A DNA stretch of 64,000 nucleotides from Cryptomeria japonica (lineage: Eukaryota > Streptophyta > Pinopsida > Cupressales > Cupressaceae): NCBI RefSeq assembly GCF_030272615.1, contig NC_081413.1, positions 723,631,649 to 723,695,648 of the forward strand, written 5' to 3'. A program made the translations under genes and the position numbers. The notes below the pieces were generated by a model that did no database searches, was not told the DNA's origin, and saw nothing but the letters and a program-made list of their open reading frames with translations. This document shows positions 1-11,740 of this stretch, in pieces (position 1 is the first letter of the stretch; every line of letters starts with the position of its first letter).

Positions 1-19
1 CTAGAAAGGGGACATTACA
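1..19 (-). repeat. LTR edge of TGTAATGTCCC family
   Basis: The first bases read CTAGAAAGGGGACATTACA. This is the reverse complement of TGTAATGTCCCC..., the start shared by the solo LTRs at 26560, 41491, 45372 and 57608. It looks like the end of a minus-oriented copy whose body lies left of the window. The flank that follows is TAATT, the expected place for a target duplication, but the other side is not visible. Confidence 0.6.
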
Positions 20-55
20 TAATTCTCCTTCAAAATCAAAATCACCAAGGAACTA

Positions 56-640
56 TTCTTGGGCACAGATCCCAAGAAGAGGAGGATTAAGCCCTTTCTC
101 CAAAAATCTTCCTCCAGGCCTCAAGTGTGCTAGGAATCTATCCTTGGGCGCAAATCATTTGAAGAGGAGGAATTATCCTTTTGTCCTAAAATCCTCCTCT
201 AGGGCCCTACCGTGCCAAGAGTGACTCCTTAGGCGCAAATCCCAAGGCAAGGAGGAATTCTCCTTGTGTGCTTAAATCCTCCTTTAGGCTCAAAATGTGT
301 CGAGGCATGCATGGAGTCCTATAAATTGCAAAAAATGGCTAAGTGTGTAAAATCCTCCTCTAGGCATGATGTGCACCCAAACATTCCTTAGATATGGAGA
401 CAAGATTTTTTTCTAAGGCATTCAAAATTCCTTCCCCAAGCTTGAAATGCATCCATCTCCAGAAAGGTTGGAAATGATGAAATTTGTTAAGTGTTGAAAA
501 ATTCCTCGACTCCCTCTAGAATGTGCCCAACTTCATGAGGTGACCCAAGCTAGTGAAGATTTGGTTAAGTGTTGGAAAATTCCTCCTCTCCCTCTAGAAT
601 GCACCCACCTCTCGAAGGACATAGAATGTTAGAAATTTGG
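56..640. repeat. Degenerate tandem repeats, about 75-85 bp units
   Basis: Three diverged units at about 56-135, 140-222 and 225-305 share the order CTTGGGCGCAAATC, AAGAGGAGGAATT, AAATCCTCCTCTAGG. A partial fourth unit lies near 345-385. A second series at about 470-545 and 548-620 shares TTAAGTGTTGAAAAATTCCT and CCCTCTAGAATG. No ORF follows the repeat. This is minisatellite-like DNA of unknown origin. Confidence 0.6.
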
Positions 641-641
641 C

Positions 642-1213
642 TAAGGCACAAAAGGATAATTCTTCCACCTATCTCATATGTGCTGTAATGTCCCTAGTGG
701 GGAAGTTGTATATTTGAAGTTTAAGACCTGCAAACAAACGTTAGTGCTCCGTAATATGCAAGCTAAATAAATATGTGAGCCAATTATATAAGTAGTAAAA
801 CTATGTTATTCTACATATTTAACAATTAAATGCTCATTGATTGGTTACTAACTATACAAGATGAAAACAATCCTTAGATTGATCTTACCTGGATTGACCC
901 AACCCTCTAATGAGAACTCTTTCTCAGTTAAGACAACCCAGGTAATATCTGCCTAAGGTCTCTATGGGATCTCTATTAATGAATGAACTCATTAATGCTC
1001 TCAAACCTAGCAGAGATCTCACCTCTGTCCAAGCTTCCCTATCTCTGTCATATACATATGGTTAACCTCTACAATATATATTGCCTCTAAGAGATTTATT
1101 ATGAATCTCCCTCTGAACTCTACAAAGCGTTTAACGCAACTAAGGAAATCATGCCTTTAACTTTTTTTAATATTAAAGTTCTCTGTGGATTCTGGAAATA
1201 GGCGTACCTTTTG
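642..1213. other. Unassigned non-coding stretch
   Basis: No gene or convincing repeat unit is seen here. A TGTAATGTCCC string at 684-694 matches the LTR family start found elsewhere, but I found no partner end or target duplication for it. Confidence 0.4.
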
Positions 1214-1360
1214 TTCTTTCCTGTATCCTAGGCTCTGGGCATCCGCACTGGACTTCTTTCCTTGCGTGCAGCAACGGCGACGCTCTTTCCCGTGTCCTAG
1301 GCTCTGGGCGTCCGCACTGGATTCCTTTCCTTGCGTGCAGCAACGGCGACGTTCTTTCCT
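1214..1360. repeat. 69-bp tandem repeat, two copies plus the start of a third
   Basis: GGCTCTGGGC recurs at 1231 and 1300, and GCAGCAACGGCGACG at 1268 and 1337, giving a period of 69 bases. The repeat is GC-rich against an AT-rich surround. Because 69 is divisible by three, reading frames on both strands stay open across it. That explains the 162-codon plus-strand and 79-codon minus-strand ORFs here, and neither resembles a known protein. Confidence 0.8.
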
Positions 1361-1639
1361 ACTAGTCCGCCTGTGTGCGGAGATACACGCGAGCAAACTC
1401 CGAGCTGTGCATGATTGTGTTGCCGGTGGTATTCACTGGTTTTTTCCTCGACCTCGCATTCTTGCACTTGTCTCCTTTTCCACCCCGTTCGTGTTTGCCC
1501 GACGCATTATTCATATGTTTTGCGTCATTGTTCGTGACCTTCGAATGTCACGTTTGGGGTTTTTTAATTGCTATGTTTTAAGCCATCTTTACGTAAATCA
1601 TACATTTGGATCATTTAATGTCTTATCATTATTCGCTAT

Positions 1640-2041
1640 TTTATCATTTAACCATTATGTTTTAATATTTTAATCTTTTCTATTTTATTATTGGGTATGC
1701 TTTATTAAGAGAATCATGATTTATAATAATAATTATTATTTATCCTCTATTACCCATATTTTTATGATTAATGATCTATTATTTATTATCCACTTGATGT
1801 ATAAGAATGATTATTATTTATCATTTATTTTACAAATAACAATTTATGATTAATATATAATATTCATTATTTACTAGATTGTATAAAAATGATTTTATCA
1901 TTTATCATTTATTATTATTTTACACATAATAATTAATATATAACATTTATTACTTGATTTATAATAATACTTTATTATTTATCATTTATTAATATTTAAT
2001 AATAATTCATGATTAATGATTTATTATTTTAATTGACAATG
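1640..2041. repeat. AT-rich degenerate repeat, about 80-bp period
   Basis: Almost pure A+T sequence. Near-repeats begin at about 1792, 1873 and 1951, each with CTTGAT or CTAGATT, then TATAA, then TTATTTATCATTTATT. No coding content is seen. Confidence 0.55.
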
Positions 2042-2046
2042 AACAA

Positions 2047-3877
2047 TGTGTCTTTGATAAATTTAAGTCCCCGGGTATATTTATTAATCGGGGGTCATTG
2101 CATGTGGCCAAGGTGGAGAAATGACATGAGGCATGGAATTTAATGCTTAAGGTAATGTGTTTGATAAAGTATGGCATTTGGCAAGTCAAAGGGCGAAAAG
2201 GGGGCATCAAAGATTCATCCCCCCAGCTCAAGGGCATCATTACAAGGAAGTTTGAAAAGCATAAAGGAATTTCAGTTATGCCAGTTCAAAGACCTCAAAA
2301 TTTAAGGAAGTACAAATGAGAAGAATTTACAACTATCTTGAATTTCCTTCGAAAGTCCAAGATCACTGTCAAGAAAGAACAAGGAGAAAGAATTTCAGTT
2401 CCAGACGTTCAAGGAAGACATTGAAAGTTCTTGAGATTTAGTTCAAGTATGAAACACTTCAAGAATGACAAACTCATTGACAAGGGAGTTCACTCCATTT
2501 CGAGAAGGTGAATCCCTGAACCCAGGTACATGGAAAGAAGAAAATGATCAAGGAAGGATAATTTCAAAAGGGTTGATCAAAGTTAGAACCTTGGTCTAGA
2601 TGATGTAATTTGGGCCTATACTCTATCACAATTAGTCAAAGTGAAATATTCTTCGTGATGAGTTACCAGGTTCACATGGTGTCCCGAGGTAGCGCCTCGT
2701 CACCTTTTCCGGCCAATCAGGTGTTTCCAAACCGTCATGACTAGATTCATTGCATTTGTCAAGGAGAGGGATAGTGGGCATGCTATTTTGGGCGACGAGC
2801 TATTAAATGCTTAGTGAGTATGCTATTCTAAGTGATGGACTACTAAATGCTTAGTGGGTGTGTTGCCTCATTAATTGCCAGACCCACTACGTGCACCTCA
2901 AGGGTAATTCTTGGTGAAACCCTAATTAGGATTTGCATGGTGTAACCTTGGCCCTTGGTTTCAAATCAATCTTGGCAGTTCATTTGTGAGAGGAACTCTA
3001 TAAAAGGCCCTACCTTCTCATTTGTAATTCATTAGATAGGTAGCTCATTAGAAGTGAAGAGCTCTTGCTCCTTAGAGTAGAAGTAGAGTAGCAGAAGGAG
3101 AAGACATTGTTGTAAGGCTTGGAGAAATAAATTTGATTTTATTGAAGATATGGTGGATTTATGTTTATTTCAACTTGTTGCATGGTGTTCTTCCAATTTC
3201 TCAATTGTTAGATGAAGTACTTTGGTTTTAATGGAGAATGCGATGGTGTTTGATGAATTTCCATGGCTCATACTTTTTGCATCTTATTGATTATAAGTTG
3301 CAGTGTAAAGTTAGCTTGAGCATTTTATATGGATGCTTAAATTCAATCATTGAATGTGCATTGTTCGTTATGATTGTGTTCATTATGATATGAAAATTCT
3401 TTGCATAACCCTTGGAAGATTGCAACTGTTCTTGTGGAGTTGTAGTTGATCTTGGCGAAGTAGAATTTGGTTTATTGGAATTCGTCCATTAGAGCACTAT
3501 CCATTGATATCATTGTCCTTAGGAGTAGATTTAAATCCTTCTAACCCTTTCCTCTTTGATTTTAGTTCATTTCAGTTGTGTTTGTTCAAAGTAGAAGCAT
3601 CGTGAGATTGCAATACCCAACGAAGAATTTATAGCCAACATTGTAGAAGAAGTGAAGAATGATTTAAATGTAAGTCCCTTTGTGTTACCAACATATCACA
3701 ACCACCATTGAGCTTATCCACACGTAGGGACTTGACAGAGAAGAACATTGGAGTCACTTGTATGATCTTTCACAATCATAGCATACACAGGATTTTGCTC
3801 AAGAGAGGATAAGATACCTTGGTATTTTATTCTGTGCTGGTGTGGTCATAAAATGCCTGTCATCACTAACTTCCACA
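2047..3877 (+). mobile_element. Solo LTR, 1.83 kb, TSD AACAA
   Basis: The segment starts TGTGTCTTTG and ends AACTTCCACA, with TG..CA termini. It is flanked by AACAA at 2042-2046 and 3878-3882, a 5-bp target duplication. A TATA-like CTATAAAAGG lies at about 3000, followed by a transcribed-region-like stretch, as expected for an LTR promoter. I found no primer-binding site, internal region or second LTR, so it is most simply a solo LTR. It interrupts the 3' end of the minus-strand Copia element A. A Ty3/Gypsy origin is only a guess. Confidence 0.65.
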
Positions 3878-3882
3878 AACAA

Positions 3883-3953
3883 CTAAGTCATTACATACGA
3901 GTGTAAACATATACCTTATTATGTTATTATATTAACATTCTAATACCCCCTTA
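3883..3953 (-). mobile_element. 3' LTR start and polypurine tract of Copia A
   Basis: Read on the minus strand, a polypurine tract (TTAAGGGGG, plus-strand 3946-3953) is followed by TATTAGAATGTTAATATAAT. That matches the outer end of the LTR at 14528-14755, which also begins TATTAGAATATTAGC on the minus strand. The LTR is cut short here by the solo LTR at 2047-3877. I could not recognise its remainder left of 2041. Confidence 0.5.
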
Positions 3954-4138
3954 ATGACTGAATTGGAAGCATCTAGAGATCTAGTCATTAAATTAAAAAA
4001 TGTGTACAAATGGAGAGAAATATTTGTATGAGCAACCTTCATGACAACATGCATATATGAAGGATATGGAATTTGAACATAATGAACATGCTTTGTTGTA
4101 GAGTTATCAAATGGTTTGCCTATCTTCCAAGGTGACAT

Positions 4139-4432
4139 TGTTTGGAAAACTATTGTTAGTGTTCACATGTTTGTTAGAATAATAGGATACATAGAAAAGT
4201 ATTTGTTAGTTTGTTTAGGAGCTTGTATATTTATGTGTGTTTGTTATAGTTTGGTTATTTGTTATACCATGATGTAAGGGATTTTGTTGCAGGAGTTATC
4301 CTATAATATAGGAGATCCAATTCCTATATATTAGCATATGTAATGTCTATTGAACGAGAAGAAGAGACACTGTATTATTTGTGTTAAATTTATTTGTAGT
4401 TTCTCTGTTTATCTCTGGCCATATTTTTGATA
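4139..4432 (+). repeat. 5' LTR of gag-only Copia element
   Basis: 294 bp, beginning TGTTTGGAAAACTATTG and ending CATATTTTTGATA. It aligns along its whole length with 6603-6895. The end is TA rather than the usual CA in both LTRs. Confidence 0.92.
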
Positions 4433-4444
4433 TGGTATCAGAGC
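4433..4444 (+). promoter_or_regulatory. Primer-binding site, initiator tRNA-Met
   Basis: TGGTATCAGAGC directly follows the left LTR. This is the standard Copia site complementary to the 3' end of initiator methionine tRNA. Confidence 0.93.
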
Positions 4445-5254
4445 AAGTGTAGGAGAATATATTGTTCTCTTTGACCAATGCTTCCATAGTGCTTGTGTTA
4501 TTGCTTAGCCATATTCTACAGACCGATCTCTAGAAAGCCTTATTGCTGAAGGATGTGAGATGTAGAAGCAGTTTCGTGGCTTATTTTGGACTCGGCCCCT
4601 CCTTTATTGTTGGCTTTGTGCTAACCCAAAGTCGATACCCCTACTTTCATTGTTGGCGGGGTTTGTTTGTGTTGACGAGTCTATGAAAGAGATCAAAGAT
4701 TTATCATTCTATACCTGTAACACACGAGATCCGTGTTGGAGACCAACGGTTTCAAAGAGTCAACTCGTGGCAATATATGATTATTTTATTTTGTATGGTG
4801 TAATGGCCAGGCTTGTTATTTGTTGTTTGGTGTTGAGTTTTTTTATTACTTGGCATCCATGATTTCCATTGCCTGTGAGAAGTGATGATTTGATTCCAGA
4901 TCACTGTGTTCATGAAAGGTGTAAGTAAAACCTCTTTTTTAGTCAAACTTCATTATTTGTGAGTACTTGGTGGGGCTGCACATTGAAACGATAGTAAAAC
5001 ACTTACTTATCATCACTAATACAAGCAGTGTTCTAGAGTATTTTTGTTACGGTTTTGATATTCGTCTCTTGCATTGATAGTGAAAAGGAATTTCAACCTT
5101 TGTTGATTTGTGTGGGTGAGGCGATCAGCATATGTAAGTCAAATGATTTAATCTACATTTGTAAATTGAGTATAGGTTGAAGTTATATTGTTATCATGTT
5201 ATAGTCAAGGTGCATTATTGGTTGAGTCTGACACCTTTGATTAAAAGAGTAGTC

Positions 5255-6062
5255 ATGGATAAATTAAGTTTCATCGAGAAATTCAATGGTAGAGACTTTC
5301 ATACATGGCAGATACAGATGCAACTACACTTGATAGAAAAAGATCTTTGGGATGTTGTGAAACTGAACTTAGTCACACAAACTGATGCAAATGAACTTGC
5401 TAAGTGGAATATAAAAAACCGGAAAGCTTTGGGAACTATTGGACTCGGCTTATCAAAAGCATATTTACATCGTGTGGATTTTGCAAAGTCAGCAAAAGAG
5501 ATATGGGAGTCATAAAACAAGCTCTTTGGATCTGAAGCAAAAAGTGCTTGGAGAACATTGAAGCAGAGATTGTATGGATTCAAGATGGAAAAAGGTACAA
5601 AAATTGCAGATCATATTAGTAATTTTCACTCTCTCCTAAATCAGCTAGTTGGGATTAATGAGAAAGTAAAAGATGATGATGCCAAATCAATAGTTTTGAA
5701 TAGTTTGCCTAAACATGTCTGGAATGGTGTTCACATTAAGTAAGGCAACCATTAGTCTTGAAGGAGTAATATCTACTGTACTTGATCATAATGAAGACCC
5801 ACGATTTGAAGAGGCTTTATTTGTACATAACAAAGCAAGAAAAGAAAAGTACAAATCTAAGAATATTCCTTCAAAAGGAAAAATAAAATGTTTCTATTGT
5901 AATGAAATAGGACATGTAATTTTGAATTGCAAGAAGAGGGCACAAGATTTACTAGATGATAAACTAGATCATTGTGCTTCCTTCACTGAAGAAACATATT
6001 GGAAAGAATGTGCCAGCAATGAAGAGTTGTCATGTCCTAGTGATGAGGAATATGTGCTTTAA
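5255..6062 (+). pseudogene. gag: Copia Gag with one zinc knuckle (broken)
   Basis: Begins MDKLSFIEKFNGRDFHTWQI, the conserved start of plant Copia Gag (UBN2-type gag polypeptide). The nucleocapsid zinc knuckle CFYCNEIGHVILNC (CX2CX4HX4C) is encoded at 5889-5930. The frame carries a TAA at 5513-5515 after ...KEIWES and continues in the same frame with NKLFGSEAKSAW. A shift near 5740 then moves reading to the frame that ends at 6062. Gag would form the virus-like particle that packages element RNA. This copy cannot make the full protein. The N-terminal methionine at 5255 is preferred over the upstream in-frame one at 5177 because family similarity begins there. Confidence 0.88.
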
Positions 6063-6589
6063 ATAATTCAAGATTGGAGGTAGGAGGCAACAGAGGAAGG
6101 AGGACATTCAACATCCTCTCGTCAATCACGAACAACAAGGCTGCTTATCAACTTTGGTGGCATTTTTTTTTCTATTGTAAAGTGTGCTTTTGTTTTCTAT
6201 TCTTTTAAATAATTGGAAATTTCACAATGGGGGGGGATATAACATCAATATTCCATCTCCAGTTGCAGTGAAAATTTCCTTTGGAGGAGTGACACGATTG
6301 CTATGTGTGGGTTATTTTCTTATGTTAACCCCCTAGTGTAAAACATTCTAATGAACAAAAGCACTAGTATAATGCAGTTCATGGATCTTGAAAGGGTTTG
6401 TGGGAGGATCCAATAAACCACATGAGGTGAATAGATGAGTGGGTCCCTGTTCATGTCTAGGTTTGTAGTAAACTTGTGTGAAAACCATGAAAGGTTGATG
6501 GGAGGTGTCGTTCGTTTTGAATTGAGATCATGACCCACAAGAGTTGGGCTTGCTGTAGATGAAGGGTGTGAGTTCTTATCATGTTCACA
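6063..6589 (+). other. Non-coding 3' interior of the gag-only element
   Basis: No pol domain is present. A run of G at 6226-6237 followed by ATATAACATC resembles a second purine tract and may mark where a pol region was lost. That reading is inference. Confidence 0.45.
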
Positions 6590-6602
6590 CTAAAGGGGGG
6601 AA
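6590..6602 (+). promoter_or_regulatory. Polypurine tract
   Basis: CTAAAGGGGGGAA lies immediately before the right LTR, the expected plus-strand priming site. Confidence 0.85.
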
Positions 6603-6895
6603 TGTTAGGAAAACTATTGTTAGTGTTCACATGCTTGTTAGAATTATAGGATACATAGAAAAGTATATGTTAGTTTGCTTAGGAGCTTGTATATTTATGT
6701 GTGTTTGTTATAGTTTGATTATTTGTTATCCCATGATGTAAGGGAATTTGTTACGGGAGTTCTTCTATAATATAGGAGATCCAATTCTTATATATTGGCA
6801 TATGTAATGTCTATTGAATGAGAAGAAGAAGCACCGTATTATTCGTGTTAAATTATTTTCCGTTTCTCAATTTATCTTTGCCCATATTTTTAATA
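6603..6895 (+). repeat. 3' LTR of gag-only Copia element
   Basis: 293 bp, starting TGTTAGGAAAACTATTG and ending CATATTTTTAATA, followed by the duplication GACAT. Confidence 0.92.
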
Positions 6896-6900
6896 GACAT

Positions 6901-7690
6901 ATGATTTGGTGAAGCCAACATCAAGCTCACCTTCAATGTAATTGGGGCCTCTAAAATAAGTGAAAGTTGTGGAGACAAAGTCTTGATTGGAGATGAAGTA
7001 TGTATACATTGAATTTAAGCTAGAATGGAGAGACCTTCACTTTTGCATTGCTAATATATAGGTGGAGAAGAAACACCTAAATATTAATGCATTGGAACAT
7101 CCCATGAACTGGTAGGTACATCTACTAATGGCACCACAACATTATCTTATATCTCAACCTCCTTAGATTTATGATCGGACCATGGTTCCTTCCCTTTAAC
7201 ATGCAAAATAGGATCAACAATTCTGTACAAGCCTCCTTTGTGCACACTGCTTGGTCTAACACTTCATGAAATTACCTTATCCTAATTTGCATCACAAATG
7301 GTGTGCTATTTCCCACGAAATTGAACGAGATTGTCATGATTTTTTGTAATTTGGCTAATAGAGAATAAAATTTTGTTCAAACTTGGAACATACTTAATAT
7401 TTTGTATTAAAAATTTGATGCCATTATTGAGTACAATTTTATCCCTTATGCCTTTGACAATGTGTTACTTGCCTTCAAGTAAAACACAATCTTCAAGAAT
7501 CTCAATAGCAGTAAACTTGACATACTAATTTCGACATGTGAAGTGTCTAGATGCACTTGTGTCAAAGAACCAACAATCACTTTTAACATTGTTTGAAAAA
7601 GCTATTAATGCATACTCATTGCTTGGAAAGTTGACCATAATTGCCATTTGTACATGTACAATGGATTTGAATCTTCATCAGGATTATCTC
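6901..7690 (-). pseudogene. pol: Copia A protease / pre-integrase remnant
   Basis: Minus-strand reading gives SNNVKSDCWFFDTSASRHF, the Copia aspartic-protease region. The active-site DSGA is altered to DTSA. Then come EILEDCVLLEGK, HIVKGIRDKIVLNNGIKF and IKYVPSLNKILFSISQI, the usual gag-pre-integrase order. Several stops interrupt it. It continues, interrupted by the gag-only element, toward the polypurine tract at 3946. It belongs with the gag remnant at 13000-13760 and the LTR at 14528-14755. The integrase, RT and RNase H of this element are not seen. Confidence 0.75.
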
Positions 7691-8128
7691 TTATAGTGCA
7701 TGCCAATCCATTGAGCAAGCTTTGGCGTGAATGATTTGGTCATTTGAACGACAAGTATCTGAAGTAGTTGAACATAGGATTTGATGGTTAGTCTTACAGG
7801 GATTTCATGCTCAAAGGGGGTTTATTGAGGTTGTGTTCTTAACTTAGAAATATCATTAGGATACCTTTCTTAAGGGTAAAGACACTTGTGCTAAGGCACC
7901 CTTATGCCATTTTTATCTTCATTTTCAAGGGCCAATTATGTGCTCACCTTTATTTATGACTTCACAAGATGCAAATTGGTGTACTTTCTTAAGTACGAGA
8001 TTGAGGTTGTCTTTGATGGATTTATGGATTTTTACAACTAGCATGATATTCGACATTAACATATTGTTCCTTACACTCCTTAGTAGAATGGTGTAGTTGA
8101 GAGGAAGAACATAACCTTAAGGGGGATG
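7690..8128 (+). pseudogene. pol: Copia B integrase, N-terminal part
   Basis: Reading in broken frames gives FGHLNDKYLK (the zinc-binding H..H segment), LTFIYDFTRCKLVYFLKYEI (core domain) and VPYTP, a gap of stops, then NGVVERKNITLR. The last is the Copia integrase signature YTPQQNGVVERKN, in which the final E is catalytic. Both Q codons have become stops. The frame resumes at 10455 after the inserted solo LTR. Confidence 0.8.
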
Positions 8129-10449
8129 TGTTGACGGGGCTAAAATCGTATTGCTACAACTCTATCCGATTAACGTAGAATAGAATGTTTTGCTGAGTAT
8201 TCTATCCTCTCTTGAAATAAGGGTTCCCTAATGCTGTTTTTAATTGATCAACGGGGACGACCTCAAGGTTCCAATTGTCAGTTCATGACTGCAGGATAAC
8301 TCAGTTGTTTGATGTGTTTTGCTGGAAACACAAAGGGTACTTCGTTTGCAACAAGCTGGTTTGGATCCAACGATGTTGATTCTTGAGCTTGGAAATAAAA
8401 TCAAAAGGGAAGGGTTTAGGAGACCTAAGGACAGTGATGATAACAACTAATGCAATGGGTAGACAGATTTCGATAAACTAGTGCTTGTTTCGCCAGAGAC
8501 ATCCTCACAACTTGACAAGAATGGTGCAAGCTCCAAAGGATAAATGGATTTTCAGATTATGGGGATTCATCTAGGCACCCAATTTTGGCGGAGCCTAAAA
8601 CAAACACCTACAGTTGAACTAAGCACAGTTTTGTGTTTAGACTAACCATGCACGGTGACCTACAATCAGTAGATTGCCAATGGTATGAACCTGAAATGCA
8701 TCAAATACCCTCACACTTCGCTATTAAAATCATTAACTTAACTAACCAACTGAAGGGAAACCATGCAAACAAAAGAAAACAAAGACAACAAACACCATAT
8801 TCAATGTTCATATATTTGCTTCAGCTGCCATTACAACAATTTCTGTTGTAGTTCTATGCTACTCCTAATAATCTAACTACTAAAATCTAACCTTCTACAA
8901 AAACTCTAACCCTTTACAATGAGAGGCATCCTGCCTTTTATAGATTTTTTAAATTGAACCAAATGCCAGGATTGACTGCATCCAACAGTCCTGATCTCCC
9001 TTCTAGAACTTGGCAGCTTTAACCCATGCCTAGTTAATCCTTAGTTATCCTCCCAACCACTTTCTCGACTACCTTCGACTACCTACCACTATTTGGCATT
9101 AATCTGGTCAATTAAGTAGCTGGAAATAACTGACCTGTGTCACTTTGTTTTGAATACATTAGACAGGGCCCACAGGTAGTCCTTTTACAATAAAGCATTT
9201 TAGTTTTACAACTGATTTTTTGGTGTTAGTTCTAGCTGTGCATTTCTGATTTTGCACATTTGTAGCATTTTGAGTGTTCTTTGTCTTCAATCTTGCTGGG
9301 GCTCCAACTTGTGGTTCACGTGGTGGCGTGCTTCTCTGTGCTTCGTTTCTAGCTCTGCGATGCGTTCCTCATTGGCAGTGCTTCCGACTTTAATTGCAAT
9401 CAGGTCCTCGATTTGTGTTTTAGGCCTTCTCTTGGCTCCTTCGAGCGTCATCGTCGATTCTGCAAACAATCAATTTGGACTTGAATTAATCACCTTCAAA
9501 AGATTAAATAAATTAATTTAACAAATACTAAATTTTTTAAGGCGATGTTTAGCTTTGTTTTGGCAAAGATGAAAGGTGTTTTCTTTAAAAAAAATATAAA
9601 ACCTCCTTTGGAAAATTAGGGTTTCAAGATTTAAAATGTGCGATTTTGCTCTTAGTTTTAAACGTCCTCCTTACTTGACATGAAATTCAGCCAATTAATT
9701 AAAAATGTGTGATTTAGTGCTCTTTAGTGAAATTCGGCATTTTAATTAAAAAGAGTGAACTTCCGCTTTTACACTTCAAACTTAAGTTGCCCCCTTTGCT
9801 AAACATGAAGTTCGCTCCTTTACACCAAATGGTGTGATTTAGTTTTAAGTTCAAACGCTCATTTTGCTTGGGTTTCGGAAAAAAATGTGTGAACTTAGGT
9901 TTTTAAAGCCTACCGCCCCTTGAAAATTTGGGTCTTTTAGCTCAAATGAGCGAACTTTGATTTCGCCTAGCTTCGTTCAATGTAATAATTGGCCTTTAAC
10001 AAAAAGGGGGGGGGGGGAATTTTAACTTGGCCCGGGTCTTTTCGAAGGAAGAGAGCAAACTTTTGACTTTCCACCATAATCCGGAAACTTAACTCCCTCG
10101 CATTTTTATCGCTCTTGGTAAAAACTCGGGGTTTTGGGACAAAATGCAGACTTTACAAGTTGCAAATTTCGGGCTGTTCAAAGAAAATGCAGGACTTTTG
10201 CGTGATTTTAAGGAAAAACGTGCAAGTTTGCCTTGAACGGTTTCAAACGCCCTCGCCGACACAATATCGAGCACCAGTAGGAATCACGGTCTTTTCAGTA
10301 TTTGGAAGACATGGGAGGCTTTGTGATAACAAAAAGTGATGATTTTGTTTGAATGAAATCCCAAGCTCTCTCTTGTTTCACCATATGAAGGCAGGTTAAG
10401 GTAGGCGGGGGTCCCCTGAAACAGGGGCATGTGTGCAAAATGCACAACA
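8129..10449 (+). mobile_element. Solo LTR, 2.32 kb, TSD GGATG
   Basis: Starts TGTTGACGGGGC and ends AAATGCACAACA, giving inverted TGTTG..CAACA ends. It is flanked by GGATG at 8124-8128 and 10450-10454. Removing it together with one GGATG joins the integrase reading NITLR... directly to MTNCMIQSRSVAL..., the expected next block of Copia pol, which independently confirms the borders. No second LTR or pol is seen inside. A 60-codon minus-strand ORF at 9287-9469 (start MFAESTMTLEGAKRRPKT) is present but I cannot assign it. Confidence 0.8.
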
Positions 10450-10454
10450 GGATG

Positions 10455-11740
10455 ACCAATTGTATGATTCAATCTAGGTCTGTGGCTCTAACTTCATTTA
10501 GATCCATATGACTCAAAAGGGAGTGCTGAACATGACTGTTGAGGAGGCTTGGTCCCACTTCAAGCTTGATGTTTCCTTCTTTAGAGTTTTTAGTATTGAG
10601 GTTTAGGCATTCATTCTAGATGGTTGGCGTAAGGTAATGTAGAAGAAGAGTGAACCTTTGATTTTTGTTGGTTATTGTTCCGATGTGAAGGTGTATAGGT
10701 TGTTGGATCTTGTTCCTTAAGTGTGTATGTTTAGTGAGATGCCTAATTTGATGTTTGTCATAGAGATGATACTACATTTATTGATTCTTCTGCACTATCT
10801 ATTCCACCTCCTTCATCACTTGAGGATGTTTAGCTTCTTGAGGGTGATTCAAATGATGGTCTTCAACCACCTACTCTTGGTGCACAATCTTTGCCTCAAT
10901 GGGCTTGTACCACTCTGGAGGAGGCTAGATCTCTTATTGGTGATTTCATAGATTCTTGTAAAACTTGTTCATATAATTTAGGGATCAACTTTTTGATTGG
11001 TGTGCTTTCAGTTGATTCCTAGAAGTTTTTAGATGCTTTTGGTATTCTTGAGTGGGACATTGAGTGTCATTTCTCCTTCTTGAGGAGTCATGCATTCAAT
11101 ATCTTGTTCATGTCCATTAGGGAAGAAAGTTAGTTTGATGCAAGTGGGTGTATTACACCAAATATGCAATGGATGGTTCTATTGACAAGCACAAGGCATG
11201 TCTTTTTAGTAAGGGGTTTTCTCAAGTTGAGGGTATTAACTATTTCAAGACCTTTGCTTTTTTTGTCAAGATAGATTTAACTTTTCTTGTACTCCCCTTT
11301 CTACATCCTAGGGATAGTCAGCTTGTTAGATGGATGTGAAGATTGCCTTCTTGCATGTTGATCTTCATGAGTATATCTATATGGAGTTGCCTTTTGGCTT
11401 TGTGCAAGAATCTTCCCTTGTTTGTAGCTTTGTTGTTCATTGTATGGTTCCAAACTAGTCCCTCGAATTTAGTATGGGAAGATGGATACTTGCTTACTTT
11501 CAACTTCACATGCTGCTATTTTGATCCTATAGTTTACACTTAGAGACATGGAAAGTATCTTTTCGTTCTTGTGTCACATATGGATGATTTGATTTTCATA
11601 GGGTTTCCACTTTCATGATCCATAGTGTCTAACAAGCATTGATGGAGTGGTTTGATATGATTGGTTTTGGTCTTTTGCATTTCTTCCTTCATCTTCAATT
11701 TCGTCAAAATTTTGTGGGGATCTTCATTTTTCAATAGAAG
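10455..11740 (+). pseudogene. pol: Copia B integrase C-terminus and reverse transcriptase
   Basis: After the solo LTR come MTVEEAWSHFKLDVSFFRVF and KKSEPLIFVGYCSDVKVYRL, the C-terminal integrase segment that usually reads TPEEAW..VSHLRVFG...FIGYS..KAYR. Reverse transcriptase follows near 11140: KYAMDGSIDKHKACLFSKGF, SQVEGINYFKTFAFF, then MDVKIAFLHVDLHEYIYMEL, matching the RVT_2 core. Stops and frame changes occur throughout, so no enzyme can be made. Confidence 0.82.

Larger units (their letters stand above)
4139..6895 (+). mobile_element. Non-autonomous gag-only Copia element, TSD GACAT
   Basis: A complete small LTR retrotransposon of 2757 bp. Both LTRs are visible (4139-4432 and 6603-6895) and are nearly identical. 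The 5-bp duplication GACAT flanks it at 4134-4138 and 6896-6900. An initiator-tRNA-Met primer site follows the left LTR and a polypurine tract precedes the right LTR. The 2.17-kb interior encodes only a broken Gag, with no protease, integrase or reverse transcriptase. Copying must therefore have relied on enzymes of a relative, the lifestyle described for terminal-repeat-with-GAG elements. It sits inside the older Copia A. Confidence 0.93.

Noticed and set aside
1185-1673. 162-codon ORF as a gene
   Set aside because: The open frame is explained by the 69-bp repeat and has no recognisable domain or splice context.
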